Positions 45,001-55,573 of a stretch of 64,000 nt of DNA are shown piece by piece. The position numbers and the translations under genes were made by a program. Where the stretch lies: NCBI RefSeq assembly GCF_009208585.1, contig NZ_WFLN01000005.1, positions 62,001-126,000 on the forward strand, written 5' to 3'. The stretch's first letter is position 1. Each line of letters opens with the position of its first letter. The notes under the pieces were generated by a model. The model was not told the origin of the DNA, did no database searches, and was given only the letters and a program-made list of their open reading frames with translations. Origin of the DNA: Fluviispira multicolorata (GTDB lineage Bacteria > Bdellovibrionota_B > Oligoflexia > Silvanigrellales > Silvanigrellaceae).

Positions 45001-46377
45001 TGAATCAATTTCACTGCCTAAATTATAAAATAATGTACGAAGTTCTTGGAGAAAAAGCGGATTATAGAAAAGCGTATTATTAAGTAAACAATTGCAAAAC
45101 TCATCTAAACTCGAAAATGGAATGTTAATTGGACTGAATTTGACTCCATAATAAATAGTATTTTTTTGAATTACATTCATTCCAGTATTTAAATTTCTCA
45201 TAAATATATATTTATTTGCTGTTTTATTACGAGCATCTATCCAAAATCGGTTATTATGATTTCTGGCTTTATCTATACAAAATTGCACAAGGTTTTCAGG
45301 GATATCAAATTGTTTGTTAAGAATGTTTTTGTCTGAGTTTTCATCGAATTCTGGGATAAATTCATTAAAAAAATTATTTAAATTTTGGTGTTCAGTTGAT
45401 TCAGCAAGTCTATTAGCTAAAAGCATAACTTCATAAGCGAACTCTCGAGATCCTATTGTTCTTTTCTCGGGAGCTGGATTTACAGCTTTGCTTAAGATGA
45501 CTTTTAAACGTTTCATAACATCGGTAACGGGGTGGCGTGTGTTCCACTTATACCATTTTTTTCCAAAATTAAATACATTGCTATCGCTAATAATATATAA
45601 AGGCCACAATGCATTTAAGGCAGAACTCTTTTCAATTGATATCATTCCTAAATCATAAGCCATAATGGCTGCTAGGCTATAAATATCAGAGTTTTCCTGA
45701 TAACAGCCGTCTAGAATACCGCGTGCTTCGGGGGGAAGCCAATAATTTCTATTAATAATTTCATTCGCTTGAGATGATTTTTCTTCTAGATTATGCGATT
45801 GATATGGAAGAAAGTGAGCATAACCTCCGTCAAGTAGGGATATGTGTGGAACCTCCTCTTTTTTATCAAAAAATTCAGAATCATACGATTGTTTTAAGTC
45901 AACCGCACTGCGATCTTTTATAAGAATATTTTCTGGTTTTATATTTCCATGCAGTATTCCTTTTGCGTGATAGTAGGATAGATTTTCAAAAATGCGCACC
46001 CAAAGCCTAAGACGATTGCGAAAGCGAATAATTTCTTCTGGTTTGTAGGGCAGTTCTTTTTCCATATTTTCAGCAAGAGTCACGCCATCAACCCAAAGTG
46101 AATAAATTTCAATCTCATTGGTTTTTAAATAAAGCTCCATATTTTCACCATATTCGATGAAAAATATTTTTTTAATAATTTCTAAGCTGTCTTGGATCTT
46201 TAATTTTGTTAGGCGCATTTTTCCGAGGTTGATAACACGAATTGTTTTCTTTCTTAACTCATCTGCACGTTGCATACGAGAAATGACAGTGCTGGTTTTA
46301 GTTGAAAGTGTTCCAACTTTATCAACGCCAGCATCTTCTCGTTGAGATATTTGTGCTATGAGTTTTTCGTTTTCCAT
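42046..46377 (-). CDS. Giant pseudokinase/STAND-like regulatory protein with helical repeats
   Basis: 1443 residues. The ATG at 46377 has GGGG upstream; a TTG at 46410 has nothing. Residues about 40-300 resemble a Ser/Thr protein kinase fold: the region IYSLWVDGVTLAENM, then ILHGNIKPENILI, LLDGGYAHF, LPPEARG and DIYSLAAIMAYDLG. The HRD Asp is Asn (HGN, about residue 145) and DFG reads DGG; no glycine-rich loop or VAIK Lys is evident. Residues about 310-640 resemble the NTPase part of STAND/AAA_16 regulators, with a Walker B-like LSMIIIDDINRAD (about 510) but no Walker A. The remaining 800 residues are TPR-like helical repeats with an acidic cluster near 680. Probably a scaffold or signalling hub, not an active kinase. 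Confidence 0.75.
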   Translation of the reverse strand: MENEKLIAQISQREDAGVDKVGTLSTKTSTVISRMQRADELRKKTIRVINLGKMRLTKLKIQDSLEIIKKIFFIEYGENMELYLKTNEIEIYSLWVDGVTLAENMEKELPYKPEEIIRFRNRLRLWVRIFENLSYYHAKGILHGNIKPENILIKDRSAVDLKQSYDSEFFDKKEEVPHISLLDGGYAHFLPYQSHNLEEKSSQANEIINRNYWLPPEARGILDGCYQENSDIYSLAAIMAYDLGMISIEKSSALNALWPLYIISDSNVFNFGKKWYKWNTRHPVTDVMKRLKVILSKAVNPAPEKRTIGSREFAYEVMLLANRLAESTEHQNLNNFFNEFIPEFDENSDKNILNKQFDIPENLVQFCIDKARNHNNRFWIDARNKTANKYIFMRNLNTGMNVIQKNTIYYGVKFSPINIPFSSLDEFCNCLLNNTLFYNPLFLQELRTLFYNLGSEIDSVFYVLPSLIKYGDNKSSHNKNMKNLLIQVRHECLHNNIDKIFEKILGSSKLSMIIIDDINRADNSSLAVLLRLLKKQTKNIKWVIGVRSEEEINDIDNKKELNSLKHQDPTYSTLKDDRTRSFWVTKLNNLTSQQARFLATWSMVDLQISTEIIELLSSKVILMQDIFSNNYHHGKVDTFPEGPEPEDLIKEDKKVEEVRPLTEEEEEELEKKKDPLHLAYDALKTAIKIGLVSENRDALTGHLQCYFWEHQYIWLSLSLLLSKKTKSEIYYILSEYLCNNIHDKTTLFDIIHISEYLSKSDLSKSAFGAYSSLLVASEELFDINSAEFVISKLQMLGESVEKDRPDDASVLVPKIREHIADLSKSLGDIEQAEKYYRAVGWNLMNSKRKSILSMKNFFPSQYKNKEKRTEEFLKIIQQSEKAELFSDIPHSINFTYKSAIEFELYKIQKKLSDPQAFYDAEESKNIKLLFKSFIKIENSEESKTEKLPLSPRSKPIRGIVLSQLLRSCVGWIDNNILFPQVMRALQFTIENNDGEDTIHLLFSLILCAERNISTKTRSFILETITDLSGRIGNDMALYEVLLMRAWCSFFYEGDLHESKKNLDRINSSSGELPLSLRQCAHKLYLLVEFEKLPIDQILNHKTNIQKYIKKMQDFELVDWDIGYTILFLKQVHPSLKKVPGDEMFIGNILAEKTDQLLLYTHYLFEGGHAQSASMVTQEAKEKQIRQWFNTSMHMEYAPESFALKVIEYTALLRSSQSQSIKIRKRKNFFISLTKAFLRKKETFTKYWGEDRAIKENIKIDKSSTQDTERLHFLSQNLLRAGFHWSSHRLANKARTDLNIISNEIINLDSEERKEKLTFSPTAQVTHIRSERIEQYDISQAYPEQGVAINYILEFLHNFQNNVRTAELSESELKHISDFIKKSVPTETDLIESTLGAALKASAKRIHLKEHTEDNVDHTNVNSERNEDVENPLQNQDNPLKRVG

Positions 46378-46531
46378 GATACCCCGTACAATAAACTCAC
46401 TTTTTTCCAAATAATGTATCGGCGTAAAGTTTTTGTTCCGTAGGCGTGTTACAAAAAAATAAAATTCATTATAATTGTTGTTAAACTCAATGTCCTATCG
46501 CGTGTGAGTTAACTGTTTTGAAGGAGTGCAT

Positions 46532-47742
46532 ATGGGTGATTTGGCGTTTATAAGTGAATTTCCTGAACAAGCTTCATGGCTTGAAATTAGTCAAGCTGCA
46601 TTTGTTCACAATGTCTCTGTCTTCAGAAATGCGGTTGAATCTCAAATACTGCTGGGATGTGTCTTAAAAGGAAATGCTTATGGGCACGGATTTATGCCTT
46701 GTCTTGAAATTCTACATGGCTATGTTGATCTTATTTTTGTAATAAGTCCTGTGGATGCTTTTAAAATACGTAAATATGAAAAAGAAAATGATCTCACCCA
46801 AAAAAGAGTGATTGTATTAGGTGTTATTACAGCGGAAGAAGCAGTGCGTTGCGCACGTAAAGTTATAGAAGTTGTTGTTGGAGATGAGGAATGGAAACAA
46901 TATATTCCTATTTTAAAACAATCTGAAAAGGGAACGGGCAATTCTTATCGTCCGTTAAAAGCGCATATTCATATAGACACAGGCCTTGGTAGAGAAGGTT
47001 TTACTCTCGATAATTTAACGAAAAAAATTGATTTCTTAACAAAATGTACCGAGCTCATTCATATTCAAGGAGTCATGTCACACTTTTCCAATACGGAAGA
47101 TGTGACTGAACAAGAGTATGCTTTTGAGCAAATGGCAAAACTTAATGAAGCATTTGATATAATTGAGAAGAAGTTTTCATTAAACTACTCCCTTGAAAAA
47201 CATTTTGCACAGAGTGCAGCTTCTCTTGTCATCCCACGTTCACGTTATGATCTCGTGCGGGTTGGTATTTCAATGTATGGATTATGGCCCTCTATTGAAA
47301 CAAAACTTTCTGCAAAAGTTGTGTTAAATGTATTGCCTAAGTTAATGCCAGTTCTTTCTTGGAAGTGTAAAAGTCAAAGTATTAAAACTGTTATTTCAGG
47401 TTCTTATATAGGTTATGGTTGTACCTTCCGCGCAGATAGAGATCTGAGAACGGCACTTTTACCTGTGGGATATTACGATGGTTACCCCCGTCTTATTTCT
47501 AATAAAGGCTATGTTCTGGTAAATGGATTGCGTTGTAAAATACTGGGGAGAGTCATGATGAATCATATAATTGTTGACGTGACCGAGGCGACAGGTGATG
47601 AAACATCTGTGGTTGCGACACTGATTGGCTCAGATGGGAAAGAGTCTGTTTCGGCAGAAAATTTAGCAGAGTGGGCCCAAACTATCAATTATGAAATAGT
47701 GACTCGCATTGGATCTCATCTCAAAAGATTGGTTATTGATTA

Positions 47743-47743
<1 letters not shown>
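46532..47743 (+). CDS. alr: Alanine racemase
   Basis: 403 residues, PLP enzyme making D-alanine for peptidoglycan. The PLP-binding Lys46 is in LLGCVLKGNAYGHGF. Further family motifs are GVMSHFSNTED, VRVGISMYGLWPS, a Tyr in IGYGCTFRADRDLRTALLPV preceding GYYDGYPRL, and RVMMNHIIVDV. In the last, the usual M-D-Q reads M-N-H, so a conserved Asp near the active site is replaced. The ATG at 46532 has AAGGAG 6 bases before it. First gene of alr-queA-tgt; the queA start shares a base with the alr stop. Confidence 0.93.
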
Positions 47744-50192
<2,449 letters not shown>

Positions 50193-50194
50193 TA

Positions 50195-50500
50195 ATGGGC
50201 GACTCAAATCGGACATCGTTTGACATTTCTAATAATGAAAAAGCTTTGTCTGTTCCAATTGGTGCGCATGAAGCTCAGAACTTTATGAATGATGTGATTC
50301 GCAATACTTATTCTCGAAGTAAAGATTCCCAAAATAAAACTGAAATTAAAAAAAGATGGTTTTGGCTTGGATTTATAGGCGGAGTTTTTATTTCTTGTCT
50401 TGGCATATTTTTTGTTTTTACAACAGTCTATTTTATTCAGTATTCTATTTTTGAAAAACCAAATTTAATTTATAATAAAGCAATTTGCGAAATAAAATAA
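50195..50500 (+). CDS. Small single-pass membrane protein in the alr-queA-tgt operon
   Basis: 101 residues. One membrane helix at about residues 55-80 (FWLGFIGGVFISCLGIFFVF) preceded by a polar N-terminal domain rich in Asn and Ser, with basic KKRW at the inner face. I do not recognise a family. It starts 2 bases after the tgt stop, with GGGAG inside tgt as ribosome-binding site. Its place between a tRNA-modification gene and lipoprotein genes suggests envelope function, otherwise unknown. Confidence 0.7.
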   Translation: MGDSNRTSFDISNNEKALSVPIGAHEAQNFMNDVIRNTYSRSKDSQNKTEIKKRWFWLGFIGGVFISCLGIFFVFTTVYFIQYSIFEKPNLIYNKAICEIK

Positions 50501-50549
50501 AAAAAGTTAATGTCTTCTTTTCATGATTATTTTGCGAAAGGAATTTTAT

Positions 50550-51194
50550 ATGAGAAATATTAATAATATGAATGGTGTAAAAATTGGTTTAAGTTGTGTA
50601 ACTTCTCTTTTATTTATTGCTGGCTGTACTTCATCCTCAAAATATATAAAATCCGAAGTGATTGCAAATTCGACAAAAACTTTAAAAACTCCTGATTGGG
50701 CTTTAAATTCTCAAGTGATGGTAGAAGATGGTGGTAATTTTATTTTTATTCATAAAATGACATTAAGTGGAACCTCAAGACCTGATGCTTGTATCTCAAT
50801 GGCTCGTACTCAAGCAGTTGGCGAAATGATGAAGTATATTAAAAACTCAGTAACTTCTTCTGGCCAAGTTGAGGAATTAAATGCTTCTTCTGATCCATCT
50901 ATGTCTTCTTTAACTGCTTTTCTATCACAAGGGAATATTTCAGGCGCTAAAGTAACGACTACCTATTGGGAACAAACAATGGAAGCGGATGATTCTGGAG
51001 TTAGACCTATAAAAAAATTAATGTGTGCAGTACAAGTTTCTATAGATAAATCTACATTGGAAAGACAAATGAAAGATGCCATCAATGGAGTTCCTGGTGG
51101 AAATCCTGAAATTCGCCAAAAACTTTTAGACGCTCAAAAGAATTTCATTGAAGGTGTTGCAAAAAAAGAACCAGAAGCTAAAGCAGCAAATTAA
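50550..51194 (+). CDS. Lipoprotein, LPP20-like
   Basis: 214 residues. The ATG at 50550 follows AAGGAA. The signal ends in the lipobox LFIAGC (Cys near residue 28), so the mature chain is membrane-anchored. The segments TPDWALNSQVMVEDG and ARTQAVGEMMKYIKNSVTSS resemble the LPP20/FlgP-type alpha-beta domain, where a PDW pattern and an A-x-A-x2-E helix are typical. The family call is tentative. The Pro/Lys/Glu-rich C-terminus is likely flexible. It is followed by a related exported protein 44 bases downstream. Confidence 0.7.
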   Translation: MRNINNMNGVKIGLSCVTSLLFIAGCTSSSKYIKSEVIANSTKTLKTPDWALNSQVMVEDGGNFIFIHKMTLSGTSRPDACISMARTQAVGEMMKYIKNSVTSSGQVEELNASSDPSMSSLTAFLSQGNISGAKVTTTYWEQTMEADDSGVRPIKKLMCAVQVSIDKSTLERQMKDAINGVPGGNPEIRQKLLDAQKNFIEGVAKKEPEAKAAN

Positions 51195-51237
51195 AAATTA
51201 TAATTGATAGTTTCATATTTGTTTATAAAGGTCTTTT

Positions 51238-52197
51238 ATGATTTTAAAAAATACAATTATATTATCTTCTCTCATTTCAATATCTCCTTTTGCATTTGCA
51301 CAGACAGATTCTTGCTCTACCCTTGCAGATCTTCAATCTAAAAGCAATGAGTCTTCTTTTGTTGGTTTTGGGGCTGCTGCAACTCAAAAAGAGGCAGATC
51401 AAAATGCTCAAGTTGATTTAGCAAGAAATATTAGGCAAAAAGTTACAGCCTCATCTACGGTAAATGAAAATAATACTGATACTTCTTTAAATGCGACTTC
51501 AAAATCAGTTGTTTCTGAAATTTTAGTGGGGGCAAAGGTTCTTAAAAGATGTACTAACTCTGATAGCTTTTCGGCTGTTGTTACGTTAGATAAAGCAATG
51601 TTTATTTCAACTCTTTCTGAAAAACTTTCTACAAATCTAAAAAAAGCAGTTAATTTTAAAAAGTCAATTGAAAGTTCAAAATCTGAGGATATAACTGCTA
51701 AATTAATTGACGATGCAAAAAAATTCTTATCTGACTATCAGGAAAGTTCTGAAAGTGATTTAGAGCTTTGTAAAATATACAAGGGCTGTAAAGATCTAAA
51801 AATAGACACTGCTTTTCACGATTTAGCTGAGCAAGTTGCAAAAGATGGTGATAAAGATCAATATATTTTAATTACGGCAAATGATGATGTTGCAAATGGT
51901 TTACGTGGTGAACTCATTACATTGTTAGAGGCAGAAAAATTAAAAATAATGGATGGAACTGTCTCTGATAAAAGTCAAGATATTACCAGAAAAGTTATTG
52001 CAACATGTAAAGTAAAGGCTGGCACTAAAATTCCAGGAACCGAAGATCGTGTAATCGAAACACGCTGTATAGTCGAAGCGTATATTGGCAAGCAAAAAAA
52101 GTTTAGAAAAGTTTACTCTTGTAAAGCCGTTGGAGACAATGAATATTCTAATGAAGATGCTGTGAATTCATGTTCTGGTAGACTTCAACAAGAATAA
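51238..52197 (+). CDS. Exported protein with LPP20-like domain
   Basis: 319 residues with a cleavable signal peptide (ending SPFAFA). Residues about 40-130 contain FVGFGAAATQKEADQNAQVD followed by LARNIRQKVTASSTV, a good match in style to LPP20 lipoprotein-like domains (G-x-G-A followed by an A-rich helix). The C-terminal 130 residues (DKDQYILITANDDVANG ... CKVKAGTKIPGTEDRV) form a second alpha-beta domain of unknown family with several Cys. AAAGG lies 7 bases before the ATG. It completes a possible alr-queA-tgt-TM-lipoprotein-LPP20 operon and ends 6 bases before the convergent metal ATPase gene. Confidence 0.7.
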   Translation: MILKNTIILSSLISISPFAFAQTDSCSTLADLQSKSNESSFVGFGAAATQKEADQNAQVDLARNIRQKVTASSTVNENNTDTSLNATSKSVVSEILVGAKVLKRCTNSDSFSAVVTLDKAMFISTLSEKLSTNLKKAVNFKKSIESSKSEDITAKLIDDAKKFLSDYQESSESDLELCKIYKGCKDLKIDTAFHDLAEQVAKDGDKDQYILITANDDVANGLRGELITLLEAEKLKIMDGTVSDKSQDITRKVIATCKVKAGTKIPGTEDRVIETRCIVEAYIGKQKKFRKVYSCKAVGDNEYSNEDAVNSCSGRLQQE

Positions 52198-52203
52198 ATT
52201 ATT

Positions 52204-54438
52204 TTAAACTTTTATTTTGTTACCTTTATACTTTAACAGACGAATCGCATTTAAGGTAACCAAAACAGTAGCCCCCGTGTCTGCTAATATTGCCATCCAA
52301 AGTTGAGTTTCTCCAACAATTGTTAAAAATAAGAAAATAGCTTTTAGTCCAATTGAGAGTGTAATATTTTGTTTAATATTTTTCATTGTTTTACGAGAAA
52401 GTTCAATTGTATCAACAATGGCAGAGATATTATTTCTAGAAATTACTATTTGTGCCGTATCAACTGCTACGTCTGTGCCAGCTCCCATGGCAATGCCAAT
52501 ATCTGCTGCTGCAATTGCAGGAGCGTCATTGATACCATCCCCAACCATCGCAATTTTTTCAGACTTTGAAATATTTTTAATATGAGAAAGTTTTTCTTCT
52601 GGTAAAAGTTCAGCTATTATTTCTGCTTCAAGTCCAGATGTAATTGCCTGTGTAGAAATTTTATTATCTCCCGTTAAGATAACACTGCGAACTCCCATTT
52701 TATTGAGTTTTAAAATCGAATTTTTAGCTTCAGATTTTAACTCATCAGAGAAAGAAACAAACCCAATAGCATTCCTTTCTAATAATACAACTGCAATTGT
52801 TTTTCCTTCCAATTGGGTTGAGCGAATTTGATTTTCTTGCTGCGTGTCTAATACTCCCTGTTGAATTGCATAGACCGGTGAACAAACTAAAACTTCTTGA
52901 TCATTTATGATTGCCGAGGCACCAATTCCAGGAATGGTTTTGGCATTATGAACAGCAAGAAGAGAAATATTTTTATTTTGCGCATCAACTAAAATGGCTT
53001 TGGCAAGTGGGTGTGTTGATTTTTCCTCTACAGAAGCTATTAATTGAAAAAGTTTATTCTCATCATTCTTAAAACTGATTATATCTTTTACTTTAAGATG
53101 GCCATAAGTGATTGTACCTGTTTTATCAAAAGCAATTTTTGTCACTTTACCAATGATTTCGATTGCACTCGCATTTTTAACAAGAATACCAAGTTTAGTT
53201 GCAGCCGTAATTCCTGATGCAATTGCAGCTGGAGTAGAAATAACCAATGCACAAGGGCAGCCGATGAGTAAAATAGTTAATCCGCGATAAATCCATTCAA
53301 TCCATGGAGCAGAAAATAAAAGAGGAGGGAGCACAGCAACTAAAGTACCAAGTAAAAGTACAATAGGGGTATAAATTCGGCTGAATTTTTCTATGCTGCG
53401 CATACTCCTAGATTTTGATCCCTGCGCTTCTTCAACCATCTTAATCATTTTTTGAACAGTGTTGTCTATGCCAAGACGAGTTGCTTTAATAATAATATTT
53501 CCATCTGTGCTTATAGAACCAGCAATAACTTTCTCGCCAACAGACTTATTTATTGGAAGTGACTCACCTGTTAATAAAGATTCATCAATATAGCTCATTC
53601 CAGTGTGAATCACGCCGTCCACAGGAATACGTTCGCTCGGTTTGACTTCAATAAGATTATCAATTTGAATATCTGAAGTAGGTATAGTTATTCTGCTGCC
53701 ATTCTCTTTGATCAACAATGCTTGCTCTGGTAGGAGAGATGCTAATGATTGAATTCCGGAACGCGCTCTTCTTGCGGTGTATCCTTCAATTGTTTCGCCA
53801 AGCATAAAGAGAATTATAACAGCCGCTGCTTCTTCTGCAGATCCAATGGCAATGGCTCCAATAGCAGAAATGGTCATTAAAGTTTCTACGCTAAAGATAT
53901 ATCCCACTTTTGCCATAATCCAAGCTTTTTTTGCAACGGGAAACAGCCCGGTCAGAGTTAATGCAGTAAAAGCGGCAAAGCCAATCGTTTTCGCAAAATA
54001 TTCAATCACTAAGGCAACGACAAAAGCGAGTGAAAAAATAAAAATAGGTAACCAGATATTTTTTTTATGTTCATTATCATGATAATGAGAATCATTATTA
54101 TTAATTAATGGTGAGCAATTTTTTATATCAGTTTTTTTTTGTTTTTTCTCTAAATGGTTTGTGCAGCAAGAACTTTTTTCAATATGCTCTGAACTTGGAA
54201 GGTCGTTTTTTAGTAATTGGAAACCTAATGCAGCGACACCTTTTTCAAGTTTTTCTTTTGCGTTTGATCCATTTAAAACATGAATAATAAGAAGAGATTT
54301 TGCGTAATTTACTTCTGCATTTTGAATTCCTTTTATTTTAGTACAAAAAGTTTCAATTGTATTTGCACAACCGGCGCAGTCCATTCCTTTAATTGAATAA
54401 GATATTTCTTTAGTGTCATTCATAGTTTTATATCCCAT
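52204..54438 (-). CDS. zntA: Heavy-metal P1B-type ATPase (ZntA-like)
   Basis: 744-residue metal exporter. The N-terminal heavy-metal-associated domain has MDCAGCANTIE. It is followed by a Cys/His-rich stretch (SSCCTNHLEKK and a His-rich loop). Metal-binding CPC lies in IGCPCALVIST, phosphorylation Asp in FDKTGTITYG, and TGES and GDGIND motifs are present. The Lys in TM7 (LSIGLKAIF) and D-x-G in TM8 (LADTGATVLVTLNAIRL) are the P1B-2 marks of Zn/Cd/Pb exporters. The start is taken at 54438, with a second ATG at 54423 possible. It is divergent from an RcnR-like repressor gene, with which it shares an operator region. Confidence 0.93.
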   Translation of the reverse strand: MGYKTMNDTKEISYSIKGMDCAGCANTIETFCTKIKGIQNAEVNYAKSLLIIHVLNGSNAKEKLEKGVAALGFQLLKNDLPSSEHIEKSSCCTNHLEKKQKKTDIKNCSPLINNNDSHYHDNEHKKNIWLPIFIFSLAFVVALVIEYFAKTIGFAAFTALTLTGLFPVAKKAWIMAKVGYIFSVETLMTISAIGAIAIGSAEEAAAVIILFMLGETIEGYTARRARSGIQSLASLLPEQALLIKENGSRITIPTSDIQIDNLIEVKPSERIPVDGVIHTGMSYIDESLLTGESLPINKSVGEKVIAGSISTDGNIIIKATRLGIDNTVQKMIKMVEEAQGSKSRSMRSIEKFSRIYTPIVLLLGTLVAVLPPLLFSAPWIEWIYRGLTILLIGCPCALVISTPAAIASGITAATKLGILVKNASAIEIIGKVTKIAFDKTGTITYGHLKVKDIISFKNDENKLFQLIASVEEKSTHPLAKAILVDAQNKNISLLAVHNAKTIPGIGASAIINDQEVLVCSPVYAIQQGVLDTQQENQIRSTQLEGKTIAVVLLERNAIGFVSFSDELKSEAKNSILKLNKMGVRSVILTGDNKISTQAITSGLEAEIIAELLPEEKLSHIKNISKSEKIAMVGDGINDAPAIAAADIGIAMGAGTDVAVDTAQIVISRNNISAIVDTIELSRKTMKNIKQNITLSIGLKAIFLFLTIVGETQLWMAILADTGATVLVTLNAIRLLKYKGNKIKV

Positions 54439-54503
54439 AGTTTTTTTATGAAAATATTAAATAATTTTGCTTCTTAAAATATTTCCTGTTAGCTTAATAT
54501 AGG

Positions 54504-54515
54504 ATAGGGGGGTAT
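54504..54515 (+). promoter_or_regulatory. RcnR/CsoR-type G-tract operator overlapping a ribosome-binding site
   Basis: ATA-GGGGGG-TAT at 54504-54515 is an inverted repeat around a G6 tract, the form of site bound by RcnR/CsoR-family repressors. It lies 3 bases before the repressor ATG at 54519, so the G-tract also serves as its ribosome-binding site. The same DNA is upstream of the ATPase gene. Confidence 0.65.
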
Positions 54516-54518
54516 GTA

Positions 54519-54827
54519 ATGTCAATACATAAGAAAAAAATACACTCACAAAAACACATAATAACTAATAAAAACAAACTATTAAATAGAGTTAAGAAAA
54601 TTAAAGGACAACTTGAGGGGGTTGAAAAATCACTCGCAGCGGATACGGATTGTAAAAAAATCTTACATATTTTGTCATCTATACGCGGCGCTCTAGGAGG
54701 ATTAATGGCTGAAGTCATGGAGAGTCATATTTTAGAACATATTTGCGAAGAGAAAAATGAGTTGACTGAAAATGAAATATTGATGGCTCAAGAACTTGTC
54801 GATTCAATTAAGGCTTTTATGAAATAA
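54519..54827 (+). CDS. RcnR/CsoR-family metal-sensing repressor
   Basis: 102-residue all-helical DUF156 repressor. LLNRVKKIKGQLEGVEKSLA and IRGALGGLMAEVMESHILEH are family signatures. Aligned by eye with E. coli RcnR (His3, Cys35, His60, His64), the equivalents are His13, Cys45, His70 and His74, so the Ni(II)/Co(II)-type ligand set appears present. It carries a 10-residue basic N-terminal extension with two more His. Cytosolic; it should release the G-tract operator on metal binding. Divergent from the ZntA-type exporter. Confidence 0.9.
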   Translation: MSIHKKKIHSQKHIITNKNKLLNRVKKIKGQLEGVEKSLAADTDCKKILHILSSIRGALGGLMAEVMESHILEHICEEKNELTENEILMAQELVDSIKAFMK

Positions 54828-54944
54828 ACTATATTTTAAAAAGTAAAATTATTTCAAAAATTAACTGTAAAATTTATTTACACAGGAATTTTATTATGTT
54901 AGCTTTATTTATCTTTGAATCAATTTACAAAAATGGAACCAAAA

Positions 54945-55484
54945 ATGAATTATTCTGTATATAATACTTTACCTGATATTAAACAAGCGTATTTCATAGC
55001 TCCAAATGCTGATATAATCGGTAATGTTCAAATTGGAAAAGCATCAAGCGTTTGGTTTGGTGCAGTTATTCGCGGTGACTCCGAAAAAATTGTTATTGGT
55101 GAGGAATCAAACATTCAAGATTTATGCGTTCTCCATGCTGATGGTGGAATAAATGTGACCATTGGTAATAGAGTCACAATAGGTCATAAATGTATGATTC
55201 ACGGTTGTACCATTGGAGATAATTCGCTTATTGGAATTGGTGCCATCGTGTTAAATAATGCCAAAATTGGTAAAAATTGTATGGTGGGGGCAGGAAGTTT
55301 AATTCTTGAAAATACTATAATTCCAGATAATTCATTGGTTGTGGGTTCTCCTGCAAAAATTAAAAGACTTTTAACAGATGAAGAGGTGAATAAAATCACC
55401 CAAAATGCAATCAATTATAAAAATAAAAGTTTACAGTATCATAAAATGGAATCTCAAAAATTAGAACAAAGCATGCGTCTTTAA
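54945..55484 (+). CDS. Gamma-class carbonic anhydrase family protein (YrdA-like)
   Basis: 179-residue left-handed beta-helix protein. The metal-binding His residues are in LCVLHADGG and TIGHKCMIHGC, in the order expected for gamma-carbonic anhydrase-like proteins; the RGDSEKIVIG and NIQD motifs are also typical. YrdA-type members are of uncertain enzyme activity. The ATG at 54945 is chosen for its GGAA 6 bases upstream; an upstream frame reaches 54915. No clear operon partner: the repressor gene ends 117 bases before it. Confidence 0.88.
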   Translation: MNYSVYNTLPDIKQAYFIAPNADIIGNVQIGKASSVWFGAVIRGDSEKIVIGEESNIQDLCVLHADGGINVTIGNRVTIGHKCMIHGCTIGDNSLIGIGAIVLNNAKIGKNCMVGAGSLILENTIIPDNSLVVGSPAKIKRLLTDEEVNKITQNAINYKNKSLQYHKMESQKLEQSMRL

Positions 55485-55530
55485 GAGAAAGATTTGTGAT
55501 AAAATATTTTTTTTAATTCTAGCACTTCTT

Positions 55531-55552
55531 AAAGACATGTTTATATGTCTTT
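55531..55552. terminator. Weak terminator-like hairpin between convergent genes
   Basis: AAAGACAT (55531-55538) and ATGTCTTT (55545-55552) form an 8-bp stem with a 6-base loop. It lies between the carbonic anhydrase-like gene and the convergent mreB-like gene. T-runs are short. Confidence 0.4.
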
Positions 55553-55573
55553 CTTTAAAAAATCTTGTTGATA

